Program-made: the position numbers and the translations under genes
Part shown: piece after piece, positions 21,440 to 32,403 of the stretch
Position numbering within the stretch: position 1 is the stretch's first letter
Layout: each line of letters starts with the position of its first letter
The notes under the pieces: generated by a model
Told to the model about the DNA's origin: nothing
What the model saw: the letters and a program-made list of their open reading frames with translations, nothing else
The model's database searches: none
From: Cricetomys ansorgei
Lineage: Eukaryota > Chordata > Mammalia > Rodentia > Nesomyidae
Direction: 5' to 3'
DNA: 64,000 nt
NCBI GenBank assembly: GCA_026225945.1
Contig: JAMJFZ010003746.1
Span: 3,046,501-3,110,500 of the forward strand

Positions 21440-22945
21440 GAGACTTAAAACATCTCCTATTAAATTATCAATTATATTCTTAACAGAACCAGAAAAAAAC
21501 AACTCTAAAATTCATATGGAAACACAAAGGGTCCAGACTAGCCAAAGCACTCCTCAGCAGAAAGAACAGTGCTGGAAATATCATAATACCTAGTAATACT
21601 GCAGAACAAATAAAAGCTGCAAGACACCAGCACAGGGCACCTTGACCAGTGGAATAGAGAATCCAAAAATAAACCCACACAGCCAATACCACATAATGTT
21701 CAATGAAGGTATAAAAACATATTGTAGAAAAGACTCATTTTCAACAAATAATTCTGAGTAAACTGGATGTAGAAGAACAAAAATTATCTTCACCTCTCAT
21801 CCTGCACAAAAATCAATTAAAAATGAACCAATGACCTTAGTGTAACACCTGAAAAACTTTAAACTTCTAGAAGTAAAGCTAAGCAAAGCACTTCAAGAAA
21901 TAGAAACAGGAAAGAGTTTCTGCAAGGGACTCCTGTAACACAAGAAAAAATCTCAAGAACTGAGATTCTGAAGTGGGACTATATGAAACTGAAAAGCTTC
22001 TGTACTGCAGAAGAAATTATCAGCCAAGTGAAGATAACCTACTGAATGGAACAAACTTTTGCCAACTACACATCCAACAGCTATATAAAAACCGCAAAAA
22101 GTAAACAGCAAAACTTTAAATAAGTTAATCAATAAATGGGCTACAAGATGAAGTACAAAAGGCCAACAAATACTTGAAGAGTTTAATATTCTTAGCTATC
22201 AGGAAAGTGAAAATTAAAACTGCTTTGAGGATCAATTTCACCTAGTAAAAATGGCTTTGAAAAAGACAAATTAAGAAATACTGGGGAGGGTGTGGGCAGA
22301 GAGGGACCTTTATACAAGGCTGGTGGGAGTATAAATTGGTACAGCCATTATGGAAGTCAGTGTGGAGGTTCCTCAAAAATTAACAACAGAACTATATGTA
22401 CATCTATATTCATTACTTCACCGTTTACAATAACCAGGAAATGGAACCAGCGTAGAAGTCTATCAACAGATGAGTGAACAAAGAAAATGTGACACACACA
22501 CACACACACAGAGTACAATTTTATTAGCTTTAAAAAAATGAACTCATGACTTGTAGGAAAATGGATGGAACTAGAACTTACTACGTAAAGTGAAAATCAG
22601 AAAAATAAATACCACGTTTTGTCTCACATGCAGACTCTTCATTTACATTTATATATGCATGTGCACGTGTATGCATGTGTTTGTGTAGACCATGAAAGGA
22701 GGATGGGGACCATCAGAGACAAGGAGAGACTTTAGAGAAGAGAAGAGGGAGGGAGAGAGGGTGGTGAAAATGCACATGGCACTAAAGTAGAAAAGCGGGA
22801 GAACAGGAACCAGAAAGACTGGTAGGTGCTATGGGAAGGGCAGTAGGGGAGGGGATGAATAAAAGCAAAGTATGACGATGTGTATGTAAGAAACTGCCAT
22901 AATGAAACCCACTCCTTAGTACGGTGACTTAAAAAATTAAAAAGT
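21440..22945 (+). mobile_element. L1 LINE, older, 5'-truncated
   Basis: Degraded ORF2 DNA: AAAATTCATATGGAAACACA, GGGTCCAGACTAGCCAAAGC, GGTACAGCCATTATGGAAGT, then TGAACTCATGACTTGTAGG. It is followed by a CA run (22494-22510) and a polypurine 3' UTR (22700-22760). Many stops and indels. Order and content are continuous with the L1 3' half, so this is one insertion. Confidence 0.88.
22494..22511. repeat. (CA)n microsatellite within L1
   Basis: About nine CA units replacing part of the ORF2 sequence. Confidence 0.85.
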
Positions 22946-24379
22946 AGCTGTCCAGCATTTCTTTCTGAAGCCTTGGCCCACAAGAAATACAGATAACAAT
23001 CAAGGTATATTGGAAACTCTTGACATGGCAGATCAGGATTTATTTTTCTTGTTGGTATGAGGCTTTTGTTCTCTACCTTTCTTGACAAACCAGGAACTTT
23101 CTAAACACGTTAGTATAGTGTGGAAGGGAATCTTGATCAAAAGACTGACCAAACCTTTAACAAACAGTTTTCAAAAGCTAAAGCGATAATGAGTGTGAGT
23201 TTCAGCCTCGGGAATTCTTATTTAGGAAAATTTTTTGCCTTCTATGTGGTAGGAAGACGAGGTGCGACATTGGCAGTCTTTACAAGTAAGTCTGGGGACA
23301 TTCCAAGACCCCTAACTTACTTCTCCAGTACACTGTACTTGTGGATATGGAGAATGTTTACAAACTATAGCCAGGAGAGCACTACCTGTAGGTGAGGTTT
23401 ACATACTAAGTTAAGTCCCATTTGTAAACCAAACAGTAGCTCTGGCCTTACTTTATATTTTGGTTTGCTTTACTGTTTTTTCTTTCAGGAACTGCTCATA
23501 TAATCACATATAATCATGCAATATTTTCCTCTTAATCTAGTTGGATTCCTTTTTGGAATTGCTCCTGTTTTGCTATATTCTCAGTACACAACTAAAAACA
23601 TGTTTCTAAATTCTTTTGTATAACCCAAGGGATCTCATTCTTAAGCTCAAAAGTTAAGAAGATGGAGACAGCCCTTACAAAATTGGACTTTGATATAGAC
23701 AGAGCACAAGAGGGAACTGTCTGACTAGGGTAAATTGCCATGGGTGTATACATGGTTGTGTATCTGACAACCTGGCCTTCAGTCTTCCAAGATTAAATTA
23801 AATATGTCAGATTTGGCCCCCTTCACACTGTAGTGATTTACTGAGATAAGTGTCTAAGCATATTATGATGCCAAAACACCCTTCTATATTTGGTGCTAAA
23901 TTAGGTACAACCATCTGCTGTATGTTCATTGTTTCTGCAGTCAGATGTTTTCAGTAATGACATTGTTTCTACTAGATTCTCATCAAATGACGGTCCTCTG
24001 ACTCCAAGCTTAGACAGCCTGACACTTCTAATTTCAGGATAGGCAGGGTTGGTATCCCTGTTCCACATGAAGACGCTTCAGAAAACACAACTTAAGCCAT
24101 CATCAACCTTCCAAATAAAAAAAATTAAAGTCCCAGAAGGGAAAACTGAGGCAAGCTACAAAGAGAAAATTAAGGGGTCAGGATAAGATAAAGAAGCCTG
24201 TTACCTCTATTGGCTGAAAATCAACTAGAACATACAAGATTAGGAACTGTGTTTACAGTCAAATCATGCCTTTATTTCCTCTATCCTAATATCATAAGTG
24301 TTCCCTTAGCTCCTTTGACCTATGTTTTCACCTTATCAGTCTACACAGCCCCATAACAAACCCCAGGAACTACCTTATG
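22946..24379. other. Unassigned intron sequence
   Basis: No recognisable element over 1.4 kb. Confidence 0.5.
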
Positions 24380-24515
24380 AACCAAGCTTGATATTATAGA
24401 CTTGTGATCCTAGCACTGGGAGGCTGGGACAAGAGGACTGCCTTAAGTTTGAGGCTAGCCTGGGCTACATAGTGTGTCCTGGGCCAGCTTAGGCTCAGGG
24501 TGAGAGGCTGTCTCA
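24380..24515 (+). mobile_element. B1-like SINE
   Basis: GTGATCCTAGCACTGGGAGG, TTTGAGGCTAGCCTGGGCTA and GAGAGGCTGTCTCAA. Confidence 0.7.
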
Positions 24516-24647
24516 ATTTTATTCCAAGAAAAAATATCCTCCATCCAAAAGCTTTGTAGTTAAGAACAAGTATACCAAAACATTTTAACTTAAGCTTTTA
24601 AGGTCTTTAAACACTATAACTCACAAAGCCACAGAAATCATACTTCC

Positions 24648-24812
24648 TTTTTTTTTTTTTTTTTTAAGGGGAGAAAATAATTCTGAGACAGGGTCTCACA
24701 CAGCTCAGGCCGGCCATAAACTCACTATGTAGCTGAGGAAATCTTTGAACTCCTTATCTTCTTGCCTCTACGTCCTAAGTGCTGGCATTTATGTATCACG
24801 GTGTCTGATCTT
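24648..24812 (-). mobile_element. B1 SINE with T17-like tail
   Basis: The T-run 24648-24665 is the poly(A) tail in reverse. It is followed by TCTGAGACAGGGTCTCACAC and AGTGCTGGCATTTATGTATC. Confidence 0.75.
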
Positions 24813-25434
24813 CTTATAGAGCTATTGTTAAGATACATGAACACGACTCTTCAGAGAAGGCCGGGTGACTGGAGGGTGTGCAACACCGTCATTTCTTAAG
24901 TCTCTCTCTTTCCCCTGAATCCATGTTAAAACTTTCTCTGTCTCTACCCCACTCTACTTTATGTAGTCCCAGCTGCCCATTAACTTGTAATCCTCCTGTT
25001 TTTCCCTCACTGAACAGTAACTTTGGTAGGGCAACCATACTATGTATGGTTTAGTACACTTTCTAGCACCGAATTTCTTCAGCAAAGAGACCCAAGAAGT
25101 TGTTGAATTCTCCTTGTGCAGAAGGATGGAAAGAGGGAAAACTAGGGATATACAGAGAGGGAAAGAAGCTCTCCCTCCCTGTGGAATCTGATGGAAGTCT
25201 CTCACAGGCTGAGTCGGGAATTCTGACAGACCAAGAGAAAACTGCTACAAAGATAGCCTGCATAGAGAACATTCCATTTTTTAACTGAGGTATTTCAAAA
25301 GAGAATGTTAAAATTGAACTATGCTTCAAGTCAAAATGTATGTGGTCTTTGTTTTTAAACCTTGTCCTTACTCATCGGTAAGCTGGTAATTTTAGGAAAA
25401 TTTCATACACAAAGACTAGGAACCATGTTTACAG

Positions 25435-27240
25435 TCAAAACACAGGAAATGGAAAGAATCCAAATGTCCTTCAACTGATGAACAGATAATGAAAATGTTG
25501 TACGTGCACACTATGGAATACTATTCAGCTGTAAAGAAAAATGAAGTTATGAAATTTTCAGGTAAATGGATGGACTAGAAAACATCATATTGAGTGAAGG
25601 AGCCCAGATCCTGAAAGACAAATGTCATACCATTCCCTCTCATCTGTAGTTCCTAGTCCCAAATTTTCAGATGTGAGCATATAACCTGGAGTAAGCGCAG
25701 AAACCAGGAAAGCAAAAAGGGGTCTGTGGAGGGGGGGTGTAGAGAGGAGAATAGCAACATACAAGTGATCTGAAGGGGGAAATGAGAAAAACCGAGGGGG
25801 AAATTTAACTAGGGAGGGAGGAGGAAAACAAATACATAAGGAGGGAGGAGAGTAAAATAACAGTAGGGATGTACGAAAAAGTCGTAAGGAATCATACCAT
25901 TATTGAACTACCTAAAACTACATATAAAACACACAAGTCTGTGTATACATTTACGCATAACATTTTAAAAGAAAATTTCCAATCTGGGCTGACAACGACA
26001 ATCTTGTGCTCCCCCCAAAACCACAGACTATCTAACAAAACTCCCAACACAGGCATGAGAAACCCCCTTTGAGTTGTTGGTCGGTTGTCCAAGAGATTCT
26101 CCAGACACAGGCTATTGCTGTTGCCCTTGGTTGTTTCTCAGAGGCTGGAAATAAGTTCCCGTTGTTGAAAACACCAGGGACTTTGGACACAGGGCCTGGA
26201 GGATCCAAGTTGGTTCTGAACAGAGAGCTTTCTCCCAGAGGACTAGCTTCCATGGTACTAGAAGGTGATGTATAAACTTCCAAGGGAAGGAAGCAACCCA
26301 CAGTCCTACCCAATTATGATGCCCATGAACCGAAACAAAGACTAACATGGCATGATATTCCTAAGAGTACAATAGTGCCATGCATATCCTGGAAATAATC
26401 TACAGCTCTCTAATTAGACTTAAAGGCCACTCAACAGGAGGCAAATTATGCCAGGTACTGAAAAACTGGCCAGCTACTCATGGCTTGTGAAGTCATGGAT
26501 CTTGGAGGATAACCTACAACTGCTACTTTACTAAACAAGCGTAAACTACATATAAGGTATTTATAAACTACTATAAATACTAAGGTATTTATAAGTGCTA
26601 TACTATACATTTATATTTATAATTTATAAATACCATACTATAAATACTAAGGTATAAAACTATAAATACTAAGGTATTTATAAACTATGTAAGGTATTTA
26701 TCCTTCTGCCCGAGATAAGCCTAGGCTTTGCCCCTCATCAAAAAAAGTCTCCTTGTAACAGACAGAGACCATGACAGAAAACCAGAGCCAATCAAAACAA
26801 GTGATTATGTGGTGCCAAGCCCCAATTGATACATTTACAACACAAATCCTGCACCTAAGGTTCATGATCATAGCAAAAGAGGGAGCAGAAAGACTGTAGG
26901 AACAGAAGTTTGCTCTGAGATTTTATCTCCTAGGAATATCAGAGAAGCTACACACATGAAATCTTATCAGCATGGCTGCTTAAACAAGACCTGAACAAGG
27001 GTGACATCAGTAGACATGCTGACATGGAAGGGGGAAATCTCAAGAGGCCTCGACCCTAGTCAAAGAACTACTGGCAACTAAGGAATATGGGAGCAGGAGA
27101 AATAAGTCTTCCCAGGGAGGAGCCCCAAAATGTTTATCCATACCAAGTTGTCAACCCTGAAATCACATACATACAAATATCATTACATGGTCTGAATAGA
27201 TTGTTTTTATATGTTTAGGAATATATTTATTTTAAAAAAT
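25435..27240 (+). mobile_element. L1 LINE, 5'-truncated, with expanded 3' UTR
   Basis: The ORF2 end is legible (CCAAATGTCCTTCAACTGAT, CACTATGGAATACTATTCAG). It is followed by a purine-rich tract with several G-runs (25722-25830) and a long rodent-type L1 3' UTR that includes GGTACTAGAAGGTGATGTAT and GTCAACCCTGAAATCACATA near 27150. An AT-rich tandem array interrupts it at 26535-26700. No intact frame. Same strand as the L1s at 15.6 and 21.4 kb. Confidence 0.88.
26535..26700. repeat. AT-rich tandem array (TACTAAGGTATTTATAA-type unit)
   Basis: The phrases ACTATAAATACTAAGGTA and GGTATTTATAA recur at least four to five times with variable spacing between otherwise normal L1 3' UTR segments. Confidence 0.85.
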
Positions 27241-27280
27241 GTCTTCACTTTCTTTTAACAAATGTATAAGAATTTCTTTG

Positions 27281-27283
<3 letters not shown>

Positions 27284-27343
<60 letters not shown>
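27284..27343. repeat. (TC)n microsatellite, 60 bp
   Basis: An uninterrupted TC run, a mirror-symmetric polypyrimidine tract at the A-tail side of the following antisense B1. Confidence 0.98.
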
Positions 27344-27344
<1 letters not shown>

Positions 27345-27345
27345 A

Positions 27346-27470
27346 AAACATGGTCTCTCCCCGGCTGTCCTGGAACTCATTATGTAGACTAGGCTGGCTT
27401 AAACTTACAGAGATCCACATGTTTTTGCCTCTAAAGTGCTGGGATTAAAGATGTATACCATTAAACTTGG
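27346..27470 (-). mobile_element. B1 SINE
   Basis: GGCTGTCCTGGAACTCATTA, AGACTAGGCTGGCTTAAACT and AGTGCTGGGATTAAAGATGT. Confidence 0.9.
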
Positions 27471-27524
27471 TTCTTTTGACCCGTGTGCTTATCTTGTACT
27501 CTGTTTGTATCTTGAATTGTGTGT

Positions 27525-27762
27525 ATATGTCGTATGCATGTGTAGGCCAGAGGTCACCACTGAATGTCACCACTGAATCTTACTAGTTTGGCGAGATTGT
27601 CCGACTAGAGAGCGCCAGCGACCTACCTGTCTTCCTCGCTACCCCTACACAGGATTACAGACACAAATCATGTCTGGCATTTATATGGGTGTAGGGATCC
27701 AAACTCAAGTCCTCATCTTTGCACAGGAAGGATTTCACCTACTGACTCATCTCTCTGCTCTT
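27525..27762 (-). mobile_element. Composite SINE
   Basis: Antisense: ATGTGTAGGCCAGAGGTCAC tail side, ACAGGATTACAGACACAAAT B1-like block, CTACTGACTCATCTCTCTGC head. Confidence 0.7.
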
Positions 27763-27814
27763 AATATTTCTTATCTGTAAACCTATACAGTGCATCTCAT
27801 TAGCCACTTCATAA

Positions 27815-27990
27815 TCTCAGCAGTTACGAGCTCTTGCTGCTCTTGCAGAGGACCAGAATTCAGTTTCTAGCACCATCAGATGGCCTGTAATTCTAGCTAC
27901 AGGGGATCCAATACCCTCTCTGGACTCTGCTTATATTCACATGTGTACATACCCATTGTACATTCTTTCTTAAGAAAGAAAGCAACTAAC
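27815..27990 (+). mobile_element. B2 SINE
   Basis: TCTTGCTGCTCTTGCAGAGG, GAATTCAGTTTCTAGCACCA and GATGGCCTGTAATTCTAGCT. Confidence 0.8.
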
Positions 27991-28114
27991 TCCTAAGAAA
28001 GAAAGTATACTAAAGCATTTTTACTTAAATCTTTTAAGTCTTATGAACAATATAACTTCAAAATCACACAAGCAGCTATTGTTAAGCACAACTCTCTCTG
28101 GAGAAGCTCATGCC

Positions 28115-28430
28115 TTCACTTGGGTGTGTACGGACTGTTTGTGTGTACACACGTGTGCATGTCCATGTGGAGGACAGAGGGAAATTTCAGCTGTCATTCT
28201 TCAGTTACCAGCTACCTTGTTTTTTGAGACAGCGTGTCTCTCTTTACCCTGGAGTTCACCAAGCAGACTAGGCTGGCTAGCCAGCAAGCCCCAGGGATCT
28301 GCCTGTCTCTGCCTCCCGAGTCCTGGCAGTATAAGCACATACCACCACATTTGGCCTTTAAAAAATGTTGGTTCTGGAAAATTGAATTCAGGTTCTCATG
28401 CTTGCAAAGCAAGCATTAACAATAGTTGTC
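28115..28430 (-). mobile_element. Composite SINE with complete B1-like part
   Basis: GTCCATGTGGAGGACAGAGG, TTTTTGAGACAGCGTGTCTC, ATCTGCCTGTCTCTGCCTCC and, at the head, CATGCTTGCAAAGCAAGCAT. Confidence 0.75.
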
Positions 28431-28479
28431 TTCAAGTCACACAACTGTTCTTTTCTGTTTAAATTAAAAACTTTTTATT

Positions 28480-28702
28480 ATATTTATTTTTTTCAAAGAT
28501 TGATACAAATTATGTGTGTGTGTGGGTATGTGCACATGTGAGTTCAGGTACCAGTGGTGGCCAGAAGAGAGAACTGGATCCACTGGAGCTTGAGTTATAT
28601 AGGTGGTTGTGAGCTGCCTGTTGTGGGTGCTGGGAACTGAACTCAGGGCCTCTGAAAGAGCACTAAGTGCTTTTAACCACTGAGCCATTTCTCTAGTCCC
28701 TG
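28480..28702 (-). mobile_element. B2 SINE
   Basis: GTGGTTGTGAGCTGCCTGTT, GGGTGCTGGGAACTGAACTC and TTTTAACCACTGAGCCATTT. Confidence 0.92.
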
Positions 28703-28714
28703 CCTGTCTGTCCT

Positions 28715-28890
28715 ATCTATTTATTTTGCGTGTAGGCATGTTTACATGTATCACGGCCTACATGTGGAGGTCAGAGGACAACTTATAGGAGTTAGTTCTC
28801 TCCTACCATATGGGTTATGGGGAATTAATTCAGGTTGTTTGGCCTGGCAGCAAACAAACTTTTACCCACTGAACCATTTTGCCAGCCCAG
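28715..28890 (-). mobile_element. B3-like SINE
   Basis: CATGTGGAGGTCAGAGGACA, AGTTAGTTCTCTCCTACCAT and CCACTGAACCATTTTGCCAG. Confidence 0.88.
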
Positions 28891-28974
28891 CTGTCCTGTT
28901 TTAAAGCCATCTTCTCTTCTCTTGCCCCTCTTTCAATGCCCATATTTAAAACCATGTTAAGAACTTTTCTTTCA

Positions 28975-28975
<1 letters not shown>

Positions 28976-29020
<45 letters not shown>
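28976..29020. repeat. (TG)n microsatellite
   Basis: About 22 uninterrupted TG units, then GCGCG. Confidence 0.96.
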
Positions 29021-29023
<3 letters not shown>

Positions 29024-29169
29024 TTGCCTATGAGTGTACACATAGGCCTGACAAAGGAGTCGAATGTCCTTTACCACTCTCCACCTTGCTTCTTTCAAGC
29101 AGGGTCTCTTGCTATTTTTCTATACTTGGTTTCAATTGTTTCTTCTTCCCTGGATTTTGTGAACTTTAG

Positions 29170-29260
29170 AAGGAGATGTATATATTATATAATATGTATT
29201 TTATATATATATATATACACACACATACATATACACACATACATATATATCTTATAATCA
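29170..29260. repeat. AT/AC-rich low-complexity tract
   Basis: ATATATTATATAATATG, then (TA)n, (CA)n and TACATATA units. Confidence 0.85.
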
Positions 29261-29469
29261 CATGTATTTTATTTATGTGTGTATATACATCTGTTAAACT
29301 GAAGGCACATTATTCATAGGCATTCTTCTAGATAACAGGTATGCAAAAGTAATCATAGTAATATCCCCATACTCATGAGTCCTATGTTCTGTCAAGGAAG
29401 AAGAAAAAAAAAAATAAAGTGAAATGAAAGAGAGAAGCATGAACAAGCTAATTTAGACAGGAAATATTT

Positions 29470-29579
29470 TGTCTTAATTAGAGTTTCTATTGCTATGATG
29501 AAGGCATTTTCTCAATTGAGACTTCCTCCTCTCAGATGACTCTAGCTTATTTCAAGTTGACATAAAACTAGCCAGTACA
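29470..29579 (-). repeat. 3' LTR of the 29470-31073 element, internally deleted
   Basis: Only 110 bp: both ends of the LTR are kept and the middle is missing. The junction is just after GCTATGATGAA. Confidence 0.75.
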
Positions 29580-30663
29580 AACTGACCCCCTTGCTAACTT
29601 AACAAACACATCGCTATTAAGCCACAACCTTTTTTTTTCTTATTCATCCCCAAGATCTCACATTATTAGAAACATTACAATGTAAGTATTTCAACTGTAG
29701 AAGTTCCACAGTCTTTTAAAAACTCAAACATCTAAAAATGCAGTGTCTTTAAACTAGCTATTCTCTTTTAAAACCAGTCTCCCACTGTGGGCTCCTATAA
29801 AATCCAAACTCCCAAAGTATAAATAACTCAAATGTCTTATTTGGAATTCACTCACGATCTTCTGGGCTCCTCCAAGGAGTTTGGGTCAGTTCTCCAGCTC
29901 TGCCTTCTACAGCACACACAGCTTATCTTCTAGGCTCTGGCTGGCTCTACGCCACAGTTGCTGTTGCTGTTTTTGGTGGCTATCCCATGACAATGGCATC
30001 TCTAAAACTGCTGGGGTCCCTTTACACAACTGGGCTGCACTTTTACCAGTAGCCTCTCCTGGGCTCTCTTCAGGGCCTCAAGCCCTGCCAGTCAACGCCA
30101 AGCCTCAGCTGCTCTCCATGACCCTTTCATGCCTTCAAAATCAGTGCCACCTGGGTGACTCTTCCACTACCAAGTTCAGCTGCCAGCATGAAGGCCACTT
30201 CTGGAACACAGCTTCTGTGTTTTGACTCTGAGAAAATACTTCCGAGAAGATTTCACCTCAATGATGCTGACTGGTCTCTTCTTAATTATGGCTAATTTCT
30301 TAGCTCCAGCTAAATAGCATCAATTGTCCCAGTAATGCAAAGTTTCACTTCAATGTGTGCTGGTCTCTTGTTAATCACAGATGACTCTTCAGCCCCAACT
30401 GACCAAAACAACAAAATCTTAATTCAGAATAGTGAATGGCCCTGATAGAATCTTTAAGCTTCCCTCTGAAACATCATAAGCCAGGCCTCCGTTGTATGTA
30501 CTACACTCATCATTTGTATCTTCCAAGTTCCTACAGATCAGTTCACTAAGCACTGAACACTTAATGACTTTTCTTGCACAAAATTCCAAAGACCTTCCAC
30601 AATCCTCCCCCAAATAACATGGTCAGGTCTGTCATAGCAATACCACCACTGGTGGTACCAACC

Positions 30664-31073
30664 TGTCTTAGTTAGGATTTCTACTGCTGTGATGAAATAC
30701 CATGACCAAATGCAATTTGAGGAAGAAAAAGTTTATTTGGCTTATACTTCCACAGCACTATTTATCATCAAAGGAAGTCAGGACAGGAACTCAATCAAGG
30801 CAGGAACCTGGAGTCAAGAGATGAAGAGAAAGCCATGGAGGGGAGCTACTAACTGGTTTGCTCCTTATGATTTGCTCAGCCTCCTTTCTTATAGAACCCA
30901 GAACCACTAGCCCAGGAGTGGCATGATCCACAATGGGGTGGGCCTTCCCCTATTGATCACTAATTTAAAATATGCCTTACAGTTGGACTTTATGGAGGCA
31001 TTTTCTCAATTGAGGCTCCTTTCTTTCTGATGACTCTAGCTTGTGTCAAGTCAACATAAAACTAACCAGTATA
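30664..31073 (-). repeat. 5' LTR of the 29470-31073 element
   Basis: Complete copy, about 410 bp. The same family occurs as a solo copy at 59034-59378 on the plus strand. Confidence 0.75.
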
Positions 31074-31254
31074 TCTTTGTTCTGATGTTCTCCACTGGGG
31101 TGGCTGAGATAGTCAGATTTGTACTACTGTTTGATGTCCTATGGTAGGCAAACATGTCACTACTACTGACTGAATGTATTCTTTTAAAGAAAATACCACC
31201 GACTAAATATATGTTATAGGAAACTTCTTAACAAAATTCAAAGCATCTTCTTTT

Positions 31255-31440
31255 CATTATTATTATTGTGTGTGAATGCATGTTTGTGTATGTGCATACC
31301 ATGGTCTACATGGAGGTCAGTAGTTAACTCTGTGGAGTTAGTTTTATGTCTCCACCGTATGTGGGGTTAGGGAGGTAGAATCCAGTTTGCCAGGCTTGCC
31401 TAGCAATTATCTTTATCCACTAAGCGATCTTACCAGCTGC
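31255..31440 (-). mobile_element. B3-like SINE
   Basis: CATGGTCTACATGGAGGTCA, TTAGTTTTATGTCTCCACC and CCACTAAGCGATCTTACCAG. Confidence 0.8.
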
Positions 31441-31644
31441 AAGGTGTTTTCTTAAAGGAAAATATTCCTCAATATACATGACATCAAACTTTCAGTAATG
31501 AAATGTGTCTTGGTTACCACTTAAGAACAGCTACCAGTAACCAGTCCTAGAATACAAAAATGTCTGGGGCCATTGAATCATGAGTTCCAAATCTCCCCAG
31601 CTTCATAGTCTTAACCTCTGAAATGAAAACAATGTACTTAGATG
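31441..31644. other. Unassigned intron sequence
   Basis: No recognisable element. Confidence 0.5.
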
Positions 31645-31960
31645 ATGATATTTAAAATAATAATAACTAACAGTCACTGAAAACTTATTCTTCCAGGAAT
31701 GAATTCTAAATTAATGATCTCAGTAGCAACAAAATACTAACAGCATGCACAAAGTACAGTGCTTGGGGATGTAATAAATTGCAGACAGCATCTTACATTA
31801 ACACAAAGCACTGATAAAACTCAATCAGGAGATAAAGAAACCACCATGAAGAGGTGACTTCGTTTTCCCTAGGCCACAGAGTTAAGTGGAAGTGTCTAGA
31901 TGCCAGGCCTTGCAGTTTGGTCTGGGTCTCACAATGCCTCTACTTCTTACCACCACTGCT
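31645..31960 (-). mobile_element. Possible MIR remnant with intervening sequence
   Basis: ATAATAACTAACAGTCACTG resembles one end of antisense MIR. GGCCACAGAGTTAAGTGGAA and GGTCTGGGTCTCA resemble its core. The middle is not recognisable. Confidence 0.4.
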
Positions 31961-32324
31961 TCCACCCAGATAATAGGTGCTAATGTAAGCAATGAACAGA
32001 CTATGCAAAAGCCTGCACTTTTTGAGCCCTCAGGCTCTGCAGCCTTCCAGCCTGGCCCAACCCAGACCTTGCAGCTCTTCCCATCTGATTACTTGTGGTT
32101 TCTACTTTAGGCTCAAACTTTGCCAGTGAGTGGTGAATGAGTCGAGTCTTACAGAATGCTTCAGACAAAGCCTTAAGTTCCTAAGTTGGTAAGGAAGTAT
32201 AAATTTCAAAATCCAAATTTTGTTGAGAAAAAGCTATTCTCTGTAGAAACAGTAAAGAAATAAATCCAGGAAAGAAAAACGCCAAGACTTCCGGAGAGCT
32301 TTAGGGATCACTCATACAATTCTC

Positions 32325-32403
32325 GGTTTTGTTTTTGAGACAGAGTCTTGCTGCCTCAGTTTTCCAAGTGCTGGTGTTATAGGCACACACCACAACCCCA
32401 GCC
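32325..32403 (-). mobile_element. B1 SINE fragment
   Basis: GGTTTTGTTTTTGAGACAGA, then CCAAGTGCTGGTGTTATAGG. The central part is deleted. Confidence 0.75.

Larger units (their letters stand above)
29470..31073 (-). mobile_element. LTR retrotransposon, non-coding, antisense to the window
   Basis: Related terminal segments at 29470-29579 and 30664-31073 share TGTCTTA...TTTCTA...GATGAA at one end and TGACTCTAGCTT...ACATAAAACTA...CCAGTA at the other. In the minus orientation the 5' LTR (30664-31073) is followed by TTGGTACCA, which fits a tRNA-Leu-type primer site as in ERVL-like elements. A purine tract with GGGGG precedes the 3' LTR. The 3' LTR has lost about 300 bp. No protein frame. An internal block at about 29955-30240 is homologous, in reverse, to 1705-2200. 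It reads in the same direction as Erc1. Confidence 0.8.

Noticed and set aside
27232..27448. S-L and R-E repeat frames on both strands
   Set aside because: Translation of the TC repeat and an antisense B1.
28879..29257. Overlapping open frames rich in C and V
   Set aside because: They translate the TG repeat at 28976-29020 and flanking AT/AC low-complexity DNA.
29881..30225. 114-codon open frame
   Set aside because: Lies in the internal region of the antisense LTR element, in the reverse sense, with no protein resemblance.
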